DNA of 64,000 bases from CAWIJK01 sp963836375 (GCA_963836375.1 CAWIJK010000001.1:1-64000), one strand, 5' to 3'. Numbered from the stretch's first letter, positions 1-9,434 are shown. Numbers and translations are program-made. Notes: generated by a model from the sequence alone, not told the origin.

Positions 1-750
1 GTGGCCGTGGGGGCCGGGTGGTGGCGCTGTGGGTCCACGTCCGGTCCGACCGGTTGGCTGTCGTGGTCCCCGTGGCCCCGGGTGGGCCGGTACCCGCCGC
101 GAGGTCGCCGGGGGCGGGCGAGGGCGGGCCGGGGCGGACGGGGTCCCTCGGCCCCTGGGCCCAGTTGCGGGCCGACCGCCTGCTCCTGTTCCTTTCGTCT
201 TCGCGGTGGCCGAGATCACCGAGGGCGGCGTCGACACCTGGGATGCTCTGCCTGCGGACCCACCTGGCCGCCGGGGTGCTCCTGGGGGCCGGCGCCTAGG
301 TCGTGGGCCAGTCGGTGGCCGCCACCACCCGGGGGGCGGGCGGACATGCTGGGCCTGCTGGGCGACCGGATCGGCCTGGTGGTGGGGGGCCTGGTGGCCG
401 GGGCGGCAGCCTCGGTCGAGTCGCTCTCGGTCGACCCGGCGGTCGCCGCCGTCGGCCTGGCCCTGGAGGGGGCCGGGGCGTCGCTCTTCTGGCCCCTGGT
501 CATGAGCCAGGCCACCGTCCAGGCCAGCCGGCCCACGGCGGCGTCGGGGCCTTCACCGCCACCGGCTTCGTCGGCTGGGTGGCCGGCGCCCCGCTCGTCG
601 GCTGGGTCTCCGACGCCTTCGGGCCGGCCCGGGGCCTCCAGCTCCTGGCGGCCATGGCCCTCGTGGTCGTGGTGGCCGCCCTGGCCCAACTGGAAGAGGA
701 GACCTCACCGTTCGGTCCCGGGGTCGCTGGGCCGCGTCGGCCCACCGCCG
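1..750 (+). pseudogene. MFS transporter, C-terminal part, frame-broken
   Basis: This is the tail of a major facilitator superfamily transporter that begins before the window. Membrane-protein text is readable only by changing frame: LRTHLAAGVLLGAGA near 255-297, GQSVAATTRGAG near 306, a long hydrophobic run ending SLFWPLVMSQATVQ near 345-530, then GAFTATGFVGWVAGAPLVGW and a final hydrophobic helix ending in AQLEEET near 545-705. At least three indels are needed to join these pieces. The substrate cannot be inferred. Helix order and the GWVSDAFGP loop fit the second half of a 12-helix MFS protein. The damage resembles that in the adjacent dxs, so sequence error is more likely than gene decay. 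Confidence 0.5.
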
Positions 751-759
751 CCCCCCACC

Positions 760-2885
760 ATGATCCTGCCCAGCATCGAGACCCCCGCCGACCTCCGAGC
801 CCTCGGCTACGAGCAGCTCGACGAGCTGTCGGCCGAGATCCGGGCCTTCATCGTCGAGACGGTCACCACCACCGGCGGCCACCTCGGCTCCAACCTCGGG
901 GTGGTCGAGCTCACCGTGGCCCTGCACCGGGTGTTCGACTCGCCCCGCGACGCCATGTTGTGGGACACCGGCCATCAGGCCTACGTCCACAAGCTCCTGA
1001 CCGGCCGGCGCTACCGGTTCCGGGACCTCAAGAAGGAGGGCGGGCTCTCGGGCTATCCGAACCGGGCCGAGTCGGAGCACGACTGGATCGAGAACAGCCA
1101 CGCCTCGACGGCGCTCTCCTACGCCCACGGGCTGGCCAGCGCCTTCGAGCTCGAGGGCGAGGTGGTCGGCCACGGCGGGGACCGCCGGGTGGTGGCCGTG
1201 GTCGGCGACGGCGCGCTGACCGGCGGGATGGCCTACGAGGCGCTCAACAACCTCGGCCACTCGGGCCGCCGGGTGGTGGTCGTGCTCAACGACAACGGCC
1301 GCTGCTACGCCCCGACGGTCTCGCACCTCTCGCAGAGTCTCACCTCGCTGCGCCTGAACCCGACCTACGTGCAGACCCGCGAGCGCCTGCGCAACCGGCT
1401 CCGGGACATGCCGGCCATCGGTGAGCTCGCCGACCGGGGATCCTCGGCCTGACCAGCGCCCTGCGCGAGCTCGTCGCGCCGCACGTGTTCTTCGAGGCGC
1501 TCGGCGTCCGCTACGCCGGTCCCATCGACGGCCACGACATCTGCTCGATGGAACAGGCCTTCGCCCACGCCGCCGAGTGGGACGGGCCGATCGTCGTCCA
1601 CGTCCTCACCCAGAAGGGCCGGGGCTACGCGCCGGCCGAGGAGGACGAGGTCCAGCGGCTCCACGACGTCAAGGCGCATCCGGGCGGTGCCGCGCGAGAA
1701 CGTCGTGGGGTCGGCCGCCGGCACGCCATCGGGCGCTCGGACGGCTCCGAGCAGGCGCCAGGCGGGGATCGTACGGACCATGGCCGGGTCGGCGACCGGC
1801 GCGATCCTGCGCCGCCACCTACACCGACGCCTTCAGCCGCGCCCTGGTCGCGCTGGCCGACGACCGGCCCGAGATCGTGGCCCTGACCGCGGCCATGCCC
1901 GGGCCGACCGGGCTCTTGCCCTTCGAGGCCCGCTTCCCCGACCGGTTCTTCGACGTGGGCATCGCCGAGCAGCACGAGGTCACCGCGGCGGCCGGGATGG
2001 CCATGGGGGGCTCCGGCCGGTGGTGGCCGTCTACTCGACCTTCTTCTGCCGGGCCTTCGACCAGGCCAACCTGGACGTCGGCCTGCACGGCCTGCCGGTC
2101 GTCTTCGTGCTCGACCGGGCCGGGATCACCGGCGACAACGGGCCGAGCCACCACGGGCTGCTGGACCTGGCCCTCACGCTGTCGATCCCGGGCATGACGG
2201 TCTTCGCCCCCTCGTCGGCCGAGGAGCTCGAGGTCATGCTCGCCCGCGCCCTCGGGCTGGCCGGGCCGTCGGTCGATCCGGTTCCCCAAGACCCCGCCCC
2301 GCCACGTCGCCCCCGACGAGGTCGGCAACGGGCTGGCGGGCCGCCGGGTGCGGGTCGGCGACGGCTCGGTGTGCCTGGTCGGCGTGGGCAAGCTCGCTGG
2401 CCGCCTGCGAGGCCGCGGCGGCCGAGCTCGCGGCCGAGGGGATCGACGCCACCGTCTGGGACGCCCGGGTCATGAGCCCGCCCGACCCCGCGATGCTCGC
2501 CGATGCTGGTCCGGCACACCGCTGGTGGTGACGGCCGAGGACGGCGTGCGCTTCGGTGGCGCCGGCATGTTCCTCGCCGACGCCGGCGGCCGAGGCGGCG
2601 CGGCGCGCCGGTGCGCCGGTGCCGGCGACGGTCATCTCGGCACCCCCCGGGCCTACATCCCCCAGGGGAAAGCCGACGACATCCTGGCCGCCCTGGGTCT
2701 CGACGGTCCGGGGATCGCCGCGAGTGTCCGCCGGGCCCTCGGCCCGCTGGCCCCGCCGCCGATCCCGCGCCCACGGCACCGAGGCCGACCGGACCGGTGC
2801 GACCGCCGACGGCGACGGGGAGGCGGCAACGAGGGGAGCGGGCGGGCCGGTCCGGCGCCCGTCGGCCGGCGGGGCGGCCCGCTGA
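760..2885 (+). pseudogene. dxs: 1-deoxy-D-xylulose-5-phosphate synthase, many frameshifts
   Basis: DXS condenses pyruvate and glyceraldehyde-3-phosphate with thiamine diphosphate, the first step of the MEP isoprenoid pathway. The ATG at 760 opens a good N-terminus (MILPSIETPADLRALGYEQL), and the diphosphate motif GDGALTGGMAYEALNN lies near 1204-1251. The protein then continues in other frames: FFEALGVRYAGPIDGHD (1488 on), DRFFDVGIAEQHEVT (about 1940), PVVAVYSTFFCRAFDQ (about 2020), VRVGDGSVCLVGVGKL (2348 on), and the C-terminal AYIPQGKADDILAALG (about 2650). At least eight single-base frame changes are needed, near 1435, 1680-1815, 2010, 2275, 2395, 2500, 2590 and 2640. Residues between the breaks are well conserved, so I favour sequence errors in a functional gene. 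The exact stop is uncertain. Confidence 0.85.
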
Positions 2886-2897
2886 GCCCGAACGCCC

Positions 2898-3643
2898 TCA
2901 GCCCGTGTTGGCCCCGTGGGCCCGCACGAAGTCGTTCACCGCGTAGTACGCGTCGATCGACTCGCCGGCGTCCCCCCAGAAGCCCTCGAGCACGTCGTAG
3001 GCCATCGCGGCCCTGGGCGACGTAGTGGTTGTTCACGTCGGTGATCTCGAGCTCGCCCCGCCCGGAGGGCTCGAGGGTCTTGATGACGTCGAAGACAGTG
3101 GCGTCGTAGCAGTAGATGCCGGTCACCCCGTAGTTCGACGGCGGGAGCTCGGGCTTCTCGACGATGTGGACCACCTGGCCGTCGCCGTCGAGCTCGGGGA
3201 CCCCGAGGTGCCGGAGGTGCTCGGGCTCGGTGACCTTGGTCGAGCAGGATGCGGGCGCCGTTGGGCTCGGCCTCGAAGGCCTCGACCATCGGCCGGATCG
3301 ACCCCTCGACCACGTTGTCGGCCAGCATGACCAGGACCGGGTCGTCCTCGCAGAAGCGCTCGGCCAGACCGAGGGCTTCGGCGATCCCGCCCGGCTTGTC
3401 CTGGTAGCCATAGGAGAGCCGGTCGATGCCGAACTCGTGGCCGTTGCCCAGCAATCGGAGGAACTCGCCGGCGTGGGTCCCGCCGGTGACCAGCATCAGC
3501 TCGGTGATCCCGGCCTTGACCAGCGCCTCGATGGACCACTGGATCATCGGCCGGTCGTAGATCGGCAGCAGGTGCTTGTTGGTGATGCGGGTGAGCGGGA
3601 ACAGGCGCGAGCCCGTGCCACCGGCCAGAAGGACGCCTCTCAT
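2898..3643 (-). pseudogene. Sugar-1-phosphate nucleotidylyltransferase (RmlA-like, short form), two frameshifts
   Basis: The enzyme joins a sugar-1-phosphate to an NTP, typically dTTP plus glucose-1-phosphate giving dTDP-glucose. The N-terminus carries the nucleotide-binding loop LAGGTGSRLFPLT and the PIYDRPMI motif. The middle (HIVEKPELPPSNYGVTG, then ELEITDVNN) is in another frame, and the end (YDVLEGFWGDAGESIDAY, finishing AHGANTG) in a third. Indels lie near 3235 and 3010. Restored length is about 248 residues, the short form, against about 290 for classic RmlA. It could feed the rmlB-rmlD genes at 21.8-23.7 kb, though it is not linked to them. The start has a -10 box six bases upstream. 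Confidence 0.8.
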
Positions 3644-3649
3644 CGGGCC

Positions 3650-3655
3650 ACCCTA
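3650..3655 (-). promoter_or_regulatory. -10 box TAGGGT, leaderless start of nucleotidylyltransferase
   Basis: TAGGGT on the minus strand is followed by six bases and then the ATG at 3643. A transcript starting about 7 bases after the box would begin at or next to the start codon. Confidence 0.5.
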
Positions 3656-3678
3656 GATCGGGCCCGAGGTGGTCCCCG

Positions 3679-4791
3679 TCACCCGTCGAAGGTGAGCACG
3701 CCCCGGGCCACCCGCCCGGCGTGCATCTCGTCGACCACCTCGGAGAAAGCGGCCAAGGGTCGGGTCAGGCTCACCAGCTCGTCCAAGAGCAGCTGGCCCG
3801 ATCGGTAGAGGTCGACCATGAGCGGGATGTCGTGATGGGGCGGGCGAGACCCGTAGCGGCACCCGAGCAATCCCCGGTCGACGTAGGCCAGGGCGTTGAC
3901 GTCCACCGCCACCTCGGTTCCCCGGGGCGGGATGCCGATGGCCACGGCGTTGCCCCCCCAGTCGAGCGAGTCGAGGGCGCTGCGCAGGACGGCGGGGTGC
4001 CCCACGCAGTCGAAGGCCCAGGCGACCCCGCCCAGCGGGTTGAGCGCACCCGACGCCCGCTCTCGGTCGGGGGGCACCAGGGCCCGGACCGCCGCGGCGG
4101 CGTCACTGTCGGTGGCGTCGACGAAGTCGGTGGCCCCGAATTGCCGGCCCAGCGCCTCTTTGGCGGCCACGGTGTCGACGGCCACGATCCGGGTGGCCCC
4201 CGAGATGCGCAGGCCCTGGATCACGTTCAGGCCGACCCCGCCGACGCCGAAGACGGCCGCCGTCTCGCCCGGCCGGACCCGGGCCCGGTTGAGCACGGCG
4301 CCGACCCCGGTCAGCACGCCGCAGCCGATCAGACAGGCCGAGGTGAGCGGCACATCGGAGGGGATGCGGACCGCCTGGACCTCTGAGACCACGGTCTGCT
4401 CGGCGAAGACCGAGGCGGCGGCGAAATTGTGGGCCGGCTCCCCCTTGAAGGTGAACGGCTGGCCGATGTTGCCGAGCGACCGGCGGCACCACGTCGGGTG
4501 CCCGGTGCTGCAGGCCCGACACGTGCCGCAACTGGCCAGGGTGGCGATCACCACGTGGTCGCCCGGCTTGACCGACCGGACCTCGGATCCCACGGCGTCG
4601 ACCACCCCGGCGCCTTCGTGGCCGAGCACCACCGGCGGCGGGAACGGGATGGTCCCGTCGATGACCGATAGGTCCGAATGGCAGACCCCGGCGGCGCCGA
4701 CCCGCACCCGGACCTCCTTGGGCCCGGGGTCCCGGACCTCCAACTCGTCGGTGATCTCGACCCCGTCTGTGGTGAAGACGATCCCTCGCAT
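3679..4791 (-). CDS. Zinc-dependent alcohol dehydrogenase (MDR family)
   Basis: A 370-residue medium-chain dehydrogenase that oxidises an alcohol to the aldehyde or ketone with NAD(P). The catalytic-zinc motifs AGVCHSD and GHEGAG are near residues 33-70. The structural-zinc lobe has four cysteines spaced C-x2-C-x2-C-x7-C (SCGTCRACSTGHPTWC), and the cofactor loop is GVGGVGLN near 190. The ATG at 4791 has a good ribosome site (GAGGAGAGG) lying inside the end of fadD3; only two bases separate the genes, so this is the last gene of the fadE30-ipdF-fadD3 operon. Its substrate is unknown; context suggests an intermediate of ring or side-chain degradation. Confidence 0.88.
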   Translation of the reverse strand: MRGIVFTTDGVEITDELEVRDPGPKEVRVRVGAAGVCHSDLSVIDGTIPFPPPVVLGHEGAGVVDAVGSEVRSVKPGDHVVIATLASCGTCRACSTGHPTWCRRSLGNIGQPFTFKGEPAHNFAAASVFAEQTVVSEVQAVRIPSDVPLTSACLIGCGVLTGVGAVLNRARVRPGETAAVFGVGGVGLNVIQGLRISGATRIVAVDTVAAKEALGRQFGATDFVDATDSDAAAAVRALVPPDRERASGALNPLGGVAWAFDCVGHPAVLRSALDSLDWGGNAVAIGIPPRGTEVAVDVNALAYVDRGLLGCRYGSRPPHHDIPLMVDLYRSGQLLLDELVSLTRPLAAFSEVVDEMHAGRVARGVLTFDG

Positions 4792-4793
4792 TT

Positions 4794-6500
4794 TCAACCT
4801 CTCCTCTCGCTGGTCACGATCTCGTCGGCCCCCTCGGCGAAGCGCTCGCGCAGCTCGCGTTTTAGGACCTTGCCGCTGGCGTTCACCGGCAGGGCGTCCA
4901 CCACGGCCGCGTAGCGCGGCACCTTGTAGTTGGCCATCGCCTGGCGGGCCCAGCTGAGGACCCGGGCCGCCCGGGCCGGGTCGTCGGCCGAGGCGCCGGC
5001 CGGCGCGACGACATAGGCGCAGCCCACCTCGCCCAGCCGCTCGTCGGGCACCCCGACGACCGCCACCTGGCCCACCTCGTCGCACCCCCGCAGGATGGCC
5101 TCGATCTCGGCCGGGTAGGCGTTGAAGCCGCCCACCACGTACATGTCCTTCAGCCGGTCGGTGATCGAGACGTTGCCGGCGTCGTCCATCACCGCCACGT
5201 CACCGGTGTGCAGCCACCCTTCGGCGTCGATCGCCTCGGACGTCGCCTGCTCGTCGCCCCAGTAGCCGGCCATCACGGTGTAGCCGCGCACCACGACCTC
5301 GCCCGCCTCGCCCCGGGGCAGCTCCCGGCCCCCGGCGTCGACCACCTTGACCTCGAGGTCCGGGATGGCCCGGCCCGAGGTGGTGGCCACGATCTCGGGG
5401 GGGTCGTGGCGCCGGCACATGGTGACCGTCCCGCACGACTCGGTCAGGCCGTAGGCCGTGAGGACGGTGTCGAAGCCGAGCTCGGTCCCCATGGCCACCA
5501 CCAGCTCGACCGGCACCACCGCCGCCCCGGTCACCCCGAGGCGCAACGACGACAGGTCGTGGGCGGAGCGGTCGGGGTGGGCCAGGAGGGACTGGTAGAG
5601 CGTGGGGGGCCCGGGGAGGACGCTGATGCGCTCGGCCTCGATCCGCTCGAGGACCCGGTCCACGTCGAACACCGGCTCGGGGACCACGGTGGCCCCGGCC
5701 ATGAGGCTGGCCAGGAGTCCCGCCTTGTAGCCGAAGGTGTGGAAGAAGGGGTTCACCACCAGGTAGCGGTCGTCCTGGCGGAGGCCGACGATGCTGGCCC
5801 AGGTGCCGAAGGTGCGCAGGCTCTGGGCGTGGGTGGCCATGGCCCCCTTGGGGCGTCCGGTGGTGCCCGAGGTGAACAACAGGTCCGAGACGTCGCCGGG
5901 GGACACCGCCCCGGCCCGGGCGGCCGCCGCTCTTGGGGTCACCGCCCCGGCGGTGGCCAAGAAGGCCTCCAGCTCGGTGCAGGGGGGCACGACCGTCCCC
6001 CCGCCGCGGCCGGCGGACGGCGCCGGGGAGCCGAGGGGGCCGGGACCGTCGCGGCGCACGACGACGACCCGCTCGAGGTCGCCCAGGTCCTCCCCGGCCA
6101 ACAGGCCCGGGTAGTCCACCCCCAAGAAGCCCTGGACGGTGAGGAGGGTCCGGGCACCCGACGCCCGCAGGATGTAGGCGGCCTCGCCCCCCTTGAACCG
6201 GGTGTTGAGGGTCACCAGCACGGCGCCCGCCCCGAGCACGCCCAGGGCGGCGACCACCCACTCGGCACAGTTGGGCGCCCAGAGGGCCACCCGGTCACCG
6301 GCCGAGACCCCCGAGGCCATGAGGGCCCGGGTGAACACGCTGACCTCCTCGGCCAGGCCGCCGTAGGTCAACCGGCGCTCGCCGTCGACCAGGGCCTCTC
6401 GCCCGGGGTGGCGGGCGGCGGCCTCGGCCACCAGGGCGGGGACGGTGCCCCAGCGCAGATCGGCCCGGGGGTCCTCGTCCAGACCGGCTTCCGTCGTCAC
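4794..6500 (-). CDS. fadD3: FadD3-like acyl-CoA synthetase (steroid HIP-CoA ligase type)
   Basis: An AMP-forming ligase of 568 residues that activates a carboxylic acid to its CoA thioester. The adenylate motif LLFTSGTTGRPKG is at about 207-219, YGLTES is further on, and the catalytic lysine region NASGKVLKREL is near the C-terminus. FadD3 of mycobacteria acts on HIP, the bicyclic propanoate left after steroid A/B-ring removal. I assign that role mainly because the two upstream genes closely resemble mycobacterial IpdF and FadE30, which lie next to fadD3 there. The GTG start overlaps the ipdF stop by four bases (GTGA), implying translational coupling. A related cyclohexanoate or other acyl substrate remains possible. 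Confidence 0.8.
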   Translation of the reverse strand: MTTEAGLDEDPRADLRWGTVPALVAEAAARHPGREALVDGERRLTYGGLAEEVSVFTRALMASGVSAGDRVALWAPNCAEWVVAALGVLGAGAVLVTLNTRFKGGEAAYILRASGARTLLTVQGFLGVDYPGLLAGEDLGDLERVVVVRRDGPGPLGSPAPSAGRGGGTVVPPCTELEAFLATAGAVTPRAAAARAGAVSPGDVSDLLFTSGTTGRPKGAMATHAQSLRTFGTWASIVGLRQDDRYLVVNPFFHTFGYKAGLLASLMAGATVVPEPVFDVDRVLERIEAERISVLPGPPTLYQSLLAHPDRSAHDLSSLRLGVTGAAVVPVELVVAMGTELGFDTVLTAYGLTESCGTVTMCRRHDPPEIVATTSGRAIPDLEVKVVDAGGRELPRGEAGEVVVRGYTVMAGYWGDEQATSEAIDAEGWLHTGDVAVMDDAGNVSITDRLKDMYVVGGFNAYPAEIEAILRGCDEVGQVAVVGVPDERLGEVGCAYVVAPAGASADDPARAARVLSWARQAMANYKVPRYAAVVDALPVNASGKVLKRELRERFAEGADEIVTSERRG

Positions 6501-7300
6501 GGGTGCTGGCTCGAGACCGAGACGATCTCTCCGCTCAGGTACGAGGCGTAGTCGCTGGCCAGAAAGACCACCACGTTGGCCACCTCCCACGTCTCGGCCC
6601 CCCGGCCGAACAGCTCCCGGCGGCGCAGGACGGCCAGGTCCTCGTCGGGGATGGCCCGGTTGAGGAACGGGTGCTCGGCCAGGCTGGGCGACACCGCGTT
6701 GACCCGGACCCCGGCCGGAGCCGCCTCGGCGGCGGCGCAGCGGGTGAGGGCCATCACGCCGGCCTTGGCCGCCGCGTAGTGAGCCTGGCCGGGTTGGGCC
6801 CGCCATCCGAGCACCGAGGCGTTGTTCACGATGGCCCCCGAGCGCCGTGGCAGCAGGTGGCCCAGCGCCGCCCGGGTGCACCGGAAGGTGCCGGTGAGGG
6901 TGACGTCGAGCACCTTGGCCCACTGCTCGTCGCTCATGTCGACCAGCGGGACGGTGCCCCCCAGCCCGGCGTTGTGCACGGCCACGTCGAAACGCCCGTG
7001 ACGCTCGACGGCCGCCTGGTAGAGGGCCCGCACGTCGGCTTCCACCGTGACGTCGCAGGCGATGCCGGCCACGTCCGCCCCCGGCAGGGCGGCCAACTCC
7101 TCGGTCGATTCGGACAACCGGCGTTCGTGGGCGTCGGAGAGCACCACCGACGCCCCCTCCTCCACGCACCGCCGCGCGGTGGCGAACCCGATGCCGGTGC
7201 CGGCCGCCGCGGTGACGATGACCACCTTGCCCTCGAGCAGCCCGTGGCCGGCCGGTGGGGGCGGGGCCGGAGGCGGGGTGAACGGGGTCCCCAGACTCAC
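6497..7300 (-). CDS. ipdF: IpdF-like short-chain dehydrogenase of steroid C/D-ring catabolism
   Basis: A 267-residue SDR expected to oxidise a ring hydroxyl of a CoA-bound HIP-derived intermediate. It has the cofactor loop TAAAGTGIG, the active-site serine region NNASVLGWRAQ and the YAAAKAG tyrosine/lysine pair. The opening GHGLLEGKVV and the ending SVSSQHP match, as I remember it, the mycobacterial Rv3559c family (IpdF), more specific than a generic SDR. The proline-rich leader (residues 5-18) is unusual for an SDR but resembles the extended IpdF N-terminus. The GTG start overlaps the fadE30 stop by four bases, and its own stop overlaps fadD3 by four. Confidence 0.85.
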   Translation of the reverse strand: MSLGTPFTPPPAPPPPAGHGLLEGKVVIVTAAAGTGIGFATARRCVEEGASVVLSDAHERRLSESTEELAALPGADVAGIACDVTVEADVRALYQAAVERHGRFDVAVHNAGLGGTVPLVDMSDEQWAKVLDVTLTGTFRCTRAALGHLLPRRSGAIVNNASVLGWRAQPGQAHYAAAKAGVMALTRCAAAEAAPAGVRVNAVSPSLAEHPFLNRAIPDEDLAVLRRRELFGRGAETWEVANVVVFLASDYASYLSGEIVSVSSQHP

Positions 7301-8484
7301 GCCGCGCCCTTGGGCTCGGGCGGCAGGCCCAGGACCCGCTCGCCGATGATGTTGCGCTGGATCTGGTTGGACCCCCCGTAGATGGTCTCGGCCCGGCTGA
7401 ACAAGAAGGTGCGCTGGAGGTCGTCCAGGGCGTAGGGGGCGCCGGCCAGCACCGTCGATCCTGCTCCCTCGACGTCCATGGCCAGCTCGCCCAGCCCCCG
7501 GTGCCACGAGCCCCAGAACAGTTTGGCGATGGAGGCCTCGGGGGGGGCCACCGGGCCCTCGACGCCAGAGAGGCTGCGCAGGGTGTTGTAGCGCATGATG
7601 CTCAGCTCGACGTAGGCCCGGGCCAGCCGCTGGCGCAGCACGGGCTCGTCGGATCGTCCGTTGGCCCGGGCCACGGTGATCACCCGGTCGAGTTCCCGAC
7701 GGAACGAGAGTTGGTGGCCGAGCATGGCCACGCCGCGCTCGAAGGCCAAGGTGGCGAGGGCGACCCGCCACCCGTCGCCGACGTCGCCGACGACGTTGTC
7801 GGCCGCCGTTCGGGCACCGTCGAAGAAGACCTCGTTGAACTCCGAGGTCCGGGTGACCTGTTGGATGGGGCGGACCTCGATCCCGGGCTGGCCCATGGGG
7901 ACGAGCAGGTACGACAGGCCCTTGTGCCGGGCCGAGCCCGGCTCGGTCCGGCACACGACAAAGCACCAGTCGGCCTGGTGCGCCAATGACGTCCAGACCT
8001 TCTGGCCGGTGACCACCCACTCGTCACCGTCGAGCACCGCCCTGGTCGCCACGTTGGCCAGGTCGCTGCCGGCGTCCGGCTCGGAGTACCCCTGGCACCA
8101 CAGTTCGCTGCCGGCCACGATGCCCGGCAGGAAGCGGGCCTTCTGGGCGTCGGTCCCGAAGTGGATCAGCGTCGGGCCGATGAGGCCTTCGCCGACCACG
8201 CCGACCCGGCCGGGGGCCCCGGCCCGGACGCACTCCTCGTTGAAGATGACCTGCTGGGCGATGCTGGCCCCCCGTCCCCCGTACTCGACCGGCCAGCCCA
8301 GGCAGGTCCAACGGCCGGCGGCCAGCTCGCGCTCCCAGCGGAGGCGGGCCTCGAACCCGAAGGTCTCGTCCCCTGAGCCTCCTCGGCCCCCGAGCTCGGC
8401 GTATTCGCCGACCACGTGGTCGGCGAGCCAGGTGCGGACCTCCTTGCGGAACGACTCGTCCTCCGGGCGGTCCTTGAGGTCCAT
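7297..8484 (-). CDS. fadE30: FadE30-like acyl-CoA dehydrogenase (HIP-CoA pathway)
   Basis: A 395-residue FAD enzyme that introduces a 2,3-double bond into an acyl-CoA. Visible signatures are WCQGYSEPDAGSDLA, GQKVWTSLAH, EFNEVFFDGAR and the C-terminal IYGGSNQIQRNIIGERVLG. The YGG triplet replaces the YEG triplet that carries the catalytic glutamate in many family members; the mycobacterial FadE30 group has the same change as I recall it. In that pathway FadE30 dehydrogenates the propanoyl-CoA side chain of hydroxylated HIP-CoA. It is the first gene of the operon, with a -10 box nine bases before the ATG. Confidence 0.85.
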   Translation of the reverse strand: MDLKDRPEDESFRKEVRTWLADHVVGEYAELGGRGGSGDETFGFEARLRWERELAAGRWTCLGWPVEYGGRGASIAQQVIFNEECVRAGAPGRVGVVGEGLIGPTLIHFGTDAQKARFLPGIVAGSELWCQGYSEPDAGSDLANVATRAVLDGDEWVVTGQKVWTSLAHQADWCFVVCRTEPGSARHKGLSYLLVPMGQPGIEVRPIQQVTRTSEFNEVFFDGARTAADNVVGDVGDGWRVALATLAFERGVAMLGHQLSFRRELDRVITVARANGRSDEPVLRQRLARAYVELSIMRYNTLRSLSGVEGPVAPPEASIAKLFWGSWHRGLGELAMDVEGAGSTVLAGAPYALDDLQRTFLFSRAETIYGGSNQIQRNIIGERVLGLPPEPKGAA

Positions 8485-8493
8485 CGCCCCGGT

Positions 8494-8499
8494 AGGTTA
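8494..8499 (-). promoter_or_regulatory. -10 box TAACCT upstream of fadE30
   Basis: TAACCT on the minus strand ends nine bases before the fadE30 ATG, giving an expected 5' leader of only two or three bases. It would drive the four-gene steroid operon. I see no clear palindrome for a KstR2-type repressor, although I could not scan systematically. Confidence 0.45.
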
Positions 8500-8654
8500 T
8501 CGGGCCGCCCGGGCCCCAACTGACGGTGCGTCAGAAGGAATGCGCCGCTGGTCAGAGGGGTTGCATCCGACGTATCGGACGGTCCGACACCGGAGGGGCG
8601 GCCGGGGCTCTCGGGCTCAGCGGCGCCGGTGACCAGCAAAAGGATGGCGCCAAG

Positions 8655-9071
8655 ATGGCACCCGAGGTCGACCTGACCGACGAGGAGTGGAGGGACCGGC
8701 TGACCCCGGCCCAGTACGAGGTGCTGCGTCGCCAGGCCACCGAGCCCGCCTGGTCGGGGGAGTTCGTCCATGCCGACGGGGATGGAGTTTTCCACTGCGC
8801 CGGCTGTGACACCGCGTTGTTCACCACCGACGCCAAGTTCGAGTCCGGGTCGGGCTGGCCCAGCTTCGACCGGGCTGTGGCCGACGGGGTAATCGTGGAG
8901 AAGGCGGACCGATCCCTGTTCATGGTCAGGACCGAGATCACCTGCGCCCGATGCGGCGGGCACCTGGGCCATGTCTTTTCCGACGGGCCCACCGAGACCG
9001 GGCAGCGCTACTGCGTGAACTCCCTGGCTCTGGGCTTCACCCCCGCCGACCCGGCCCAGTCAGCCGGCTGA
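8655..9071 (+). CDS. msrB: Peptide-methionine (R)-S-oxide reductase
   Basis: MsrB repairs oxidised methionine (R form) in proteins. The 138-residue protein has two zinc CxxC pairs (C48/C51 and C97/C100), the substrate motif SGWPSF near 67-71 and the catalytic cysteine C120 in RYCVNS. I chose the ATG at 8655 because the family begins just before the DEEWRDRLTPAQYEVL helix and an AAAGGATGG ribosome site lies upstream; the open frame continues 43 codons further upstream without similarity to the family. It is a single gene, convergent with and slightly overlapping the end of the small minus-strand gene next door. Confidence 0.93.
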   Translation: MAPEVDLTDEEWRDRLTPAQYEVLRRQATEPAWSGEFVHADGDGVFHCAGCDTALFTTDAKFESGSGWPSFDRAVADGVIVEKADRSLFMVRTEITCARCGGHLGHVFSDGPTETGQRYCVNSLALGFTPADPAQSAG

Positions 9072-9434
9072 GCCGCTGACGCCCCGGGGCAACGCCCCGG
9101 CGGCGAGCCCCCCTTCGGCCAGCTCGAGGGCCCGGGCCAGGGAGCGGGCGGTGCCCCAGCGGCCGAGACGCTCGAGTTGACACTGGGCGGTGGCCAGGGC
9201 GTCGCAGATCTCGAAGACGGACTCCTTGTCGAGCCGGACCGTCCGGGCGAAGGCGATCGGCGCCGGGTCGGCCCGCCGGTCCTGCCGGCGCCGCCGGCCA
9301 CGACCGAGGCCGCCGCCAGCGTCACCGCCGCCGCCAGGCCCAGGCCCAAAAGCCGCCCGGAGACCGCGGCCCCCAAGCGCAGCGCCCAGGGAGCCAGGGG
9401 CACCCCGAGGGACCCCGGGTGGAGCATCGTTCAC
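9060..9434 (-). pseudogene. Small hypothetical membrane-anchored protein, probable frameshift
   Basis: Not recognised. Two frames each look coding over half the region. From an ATG at 9427, the first half reads as a hydrophobic anchor (GRLLGLGLAAAVTLAAASVV). From about 9270 to the stop at 9060, the good text is in another frame (FARTVRLDKESVFEICDALA, then CQLERLGRWGTARSLARALE). Third-position GC is high in each half and switches frame near 9255-9275. The second frame is also open back to a GTG at 9434 that overlaps the ssb stop (GTGA), but its N-terminal text is low-complexity Gly/Arg. The best reading is one short protein (about 120 residues) with an N-terminal membrane helix and a soluble helical tail, broken by one indel. 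Confidence 0.4.

Noticed and set aside
1..3643. True pseudogenisation of dxs and neighbours
   Set aside because: Conserved residues persist between many single-base shifts in an essential gene at the window edge, so sequence error is the simpler explanation; kept as a finding to verify.
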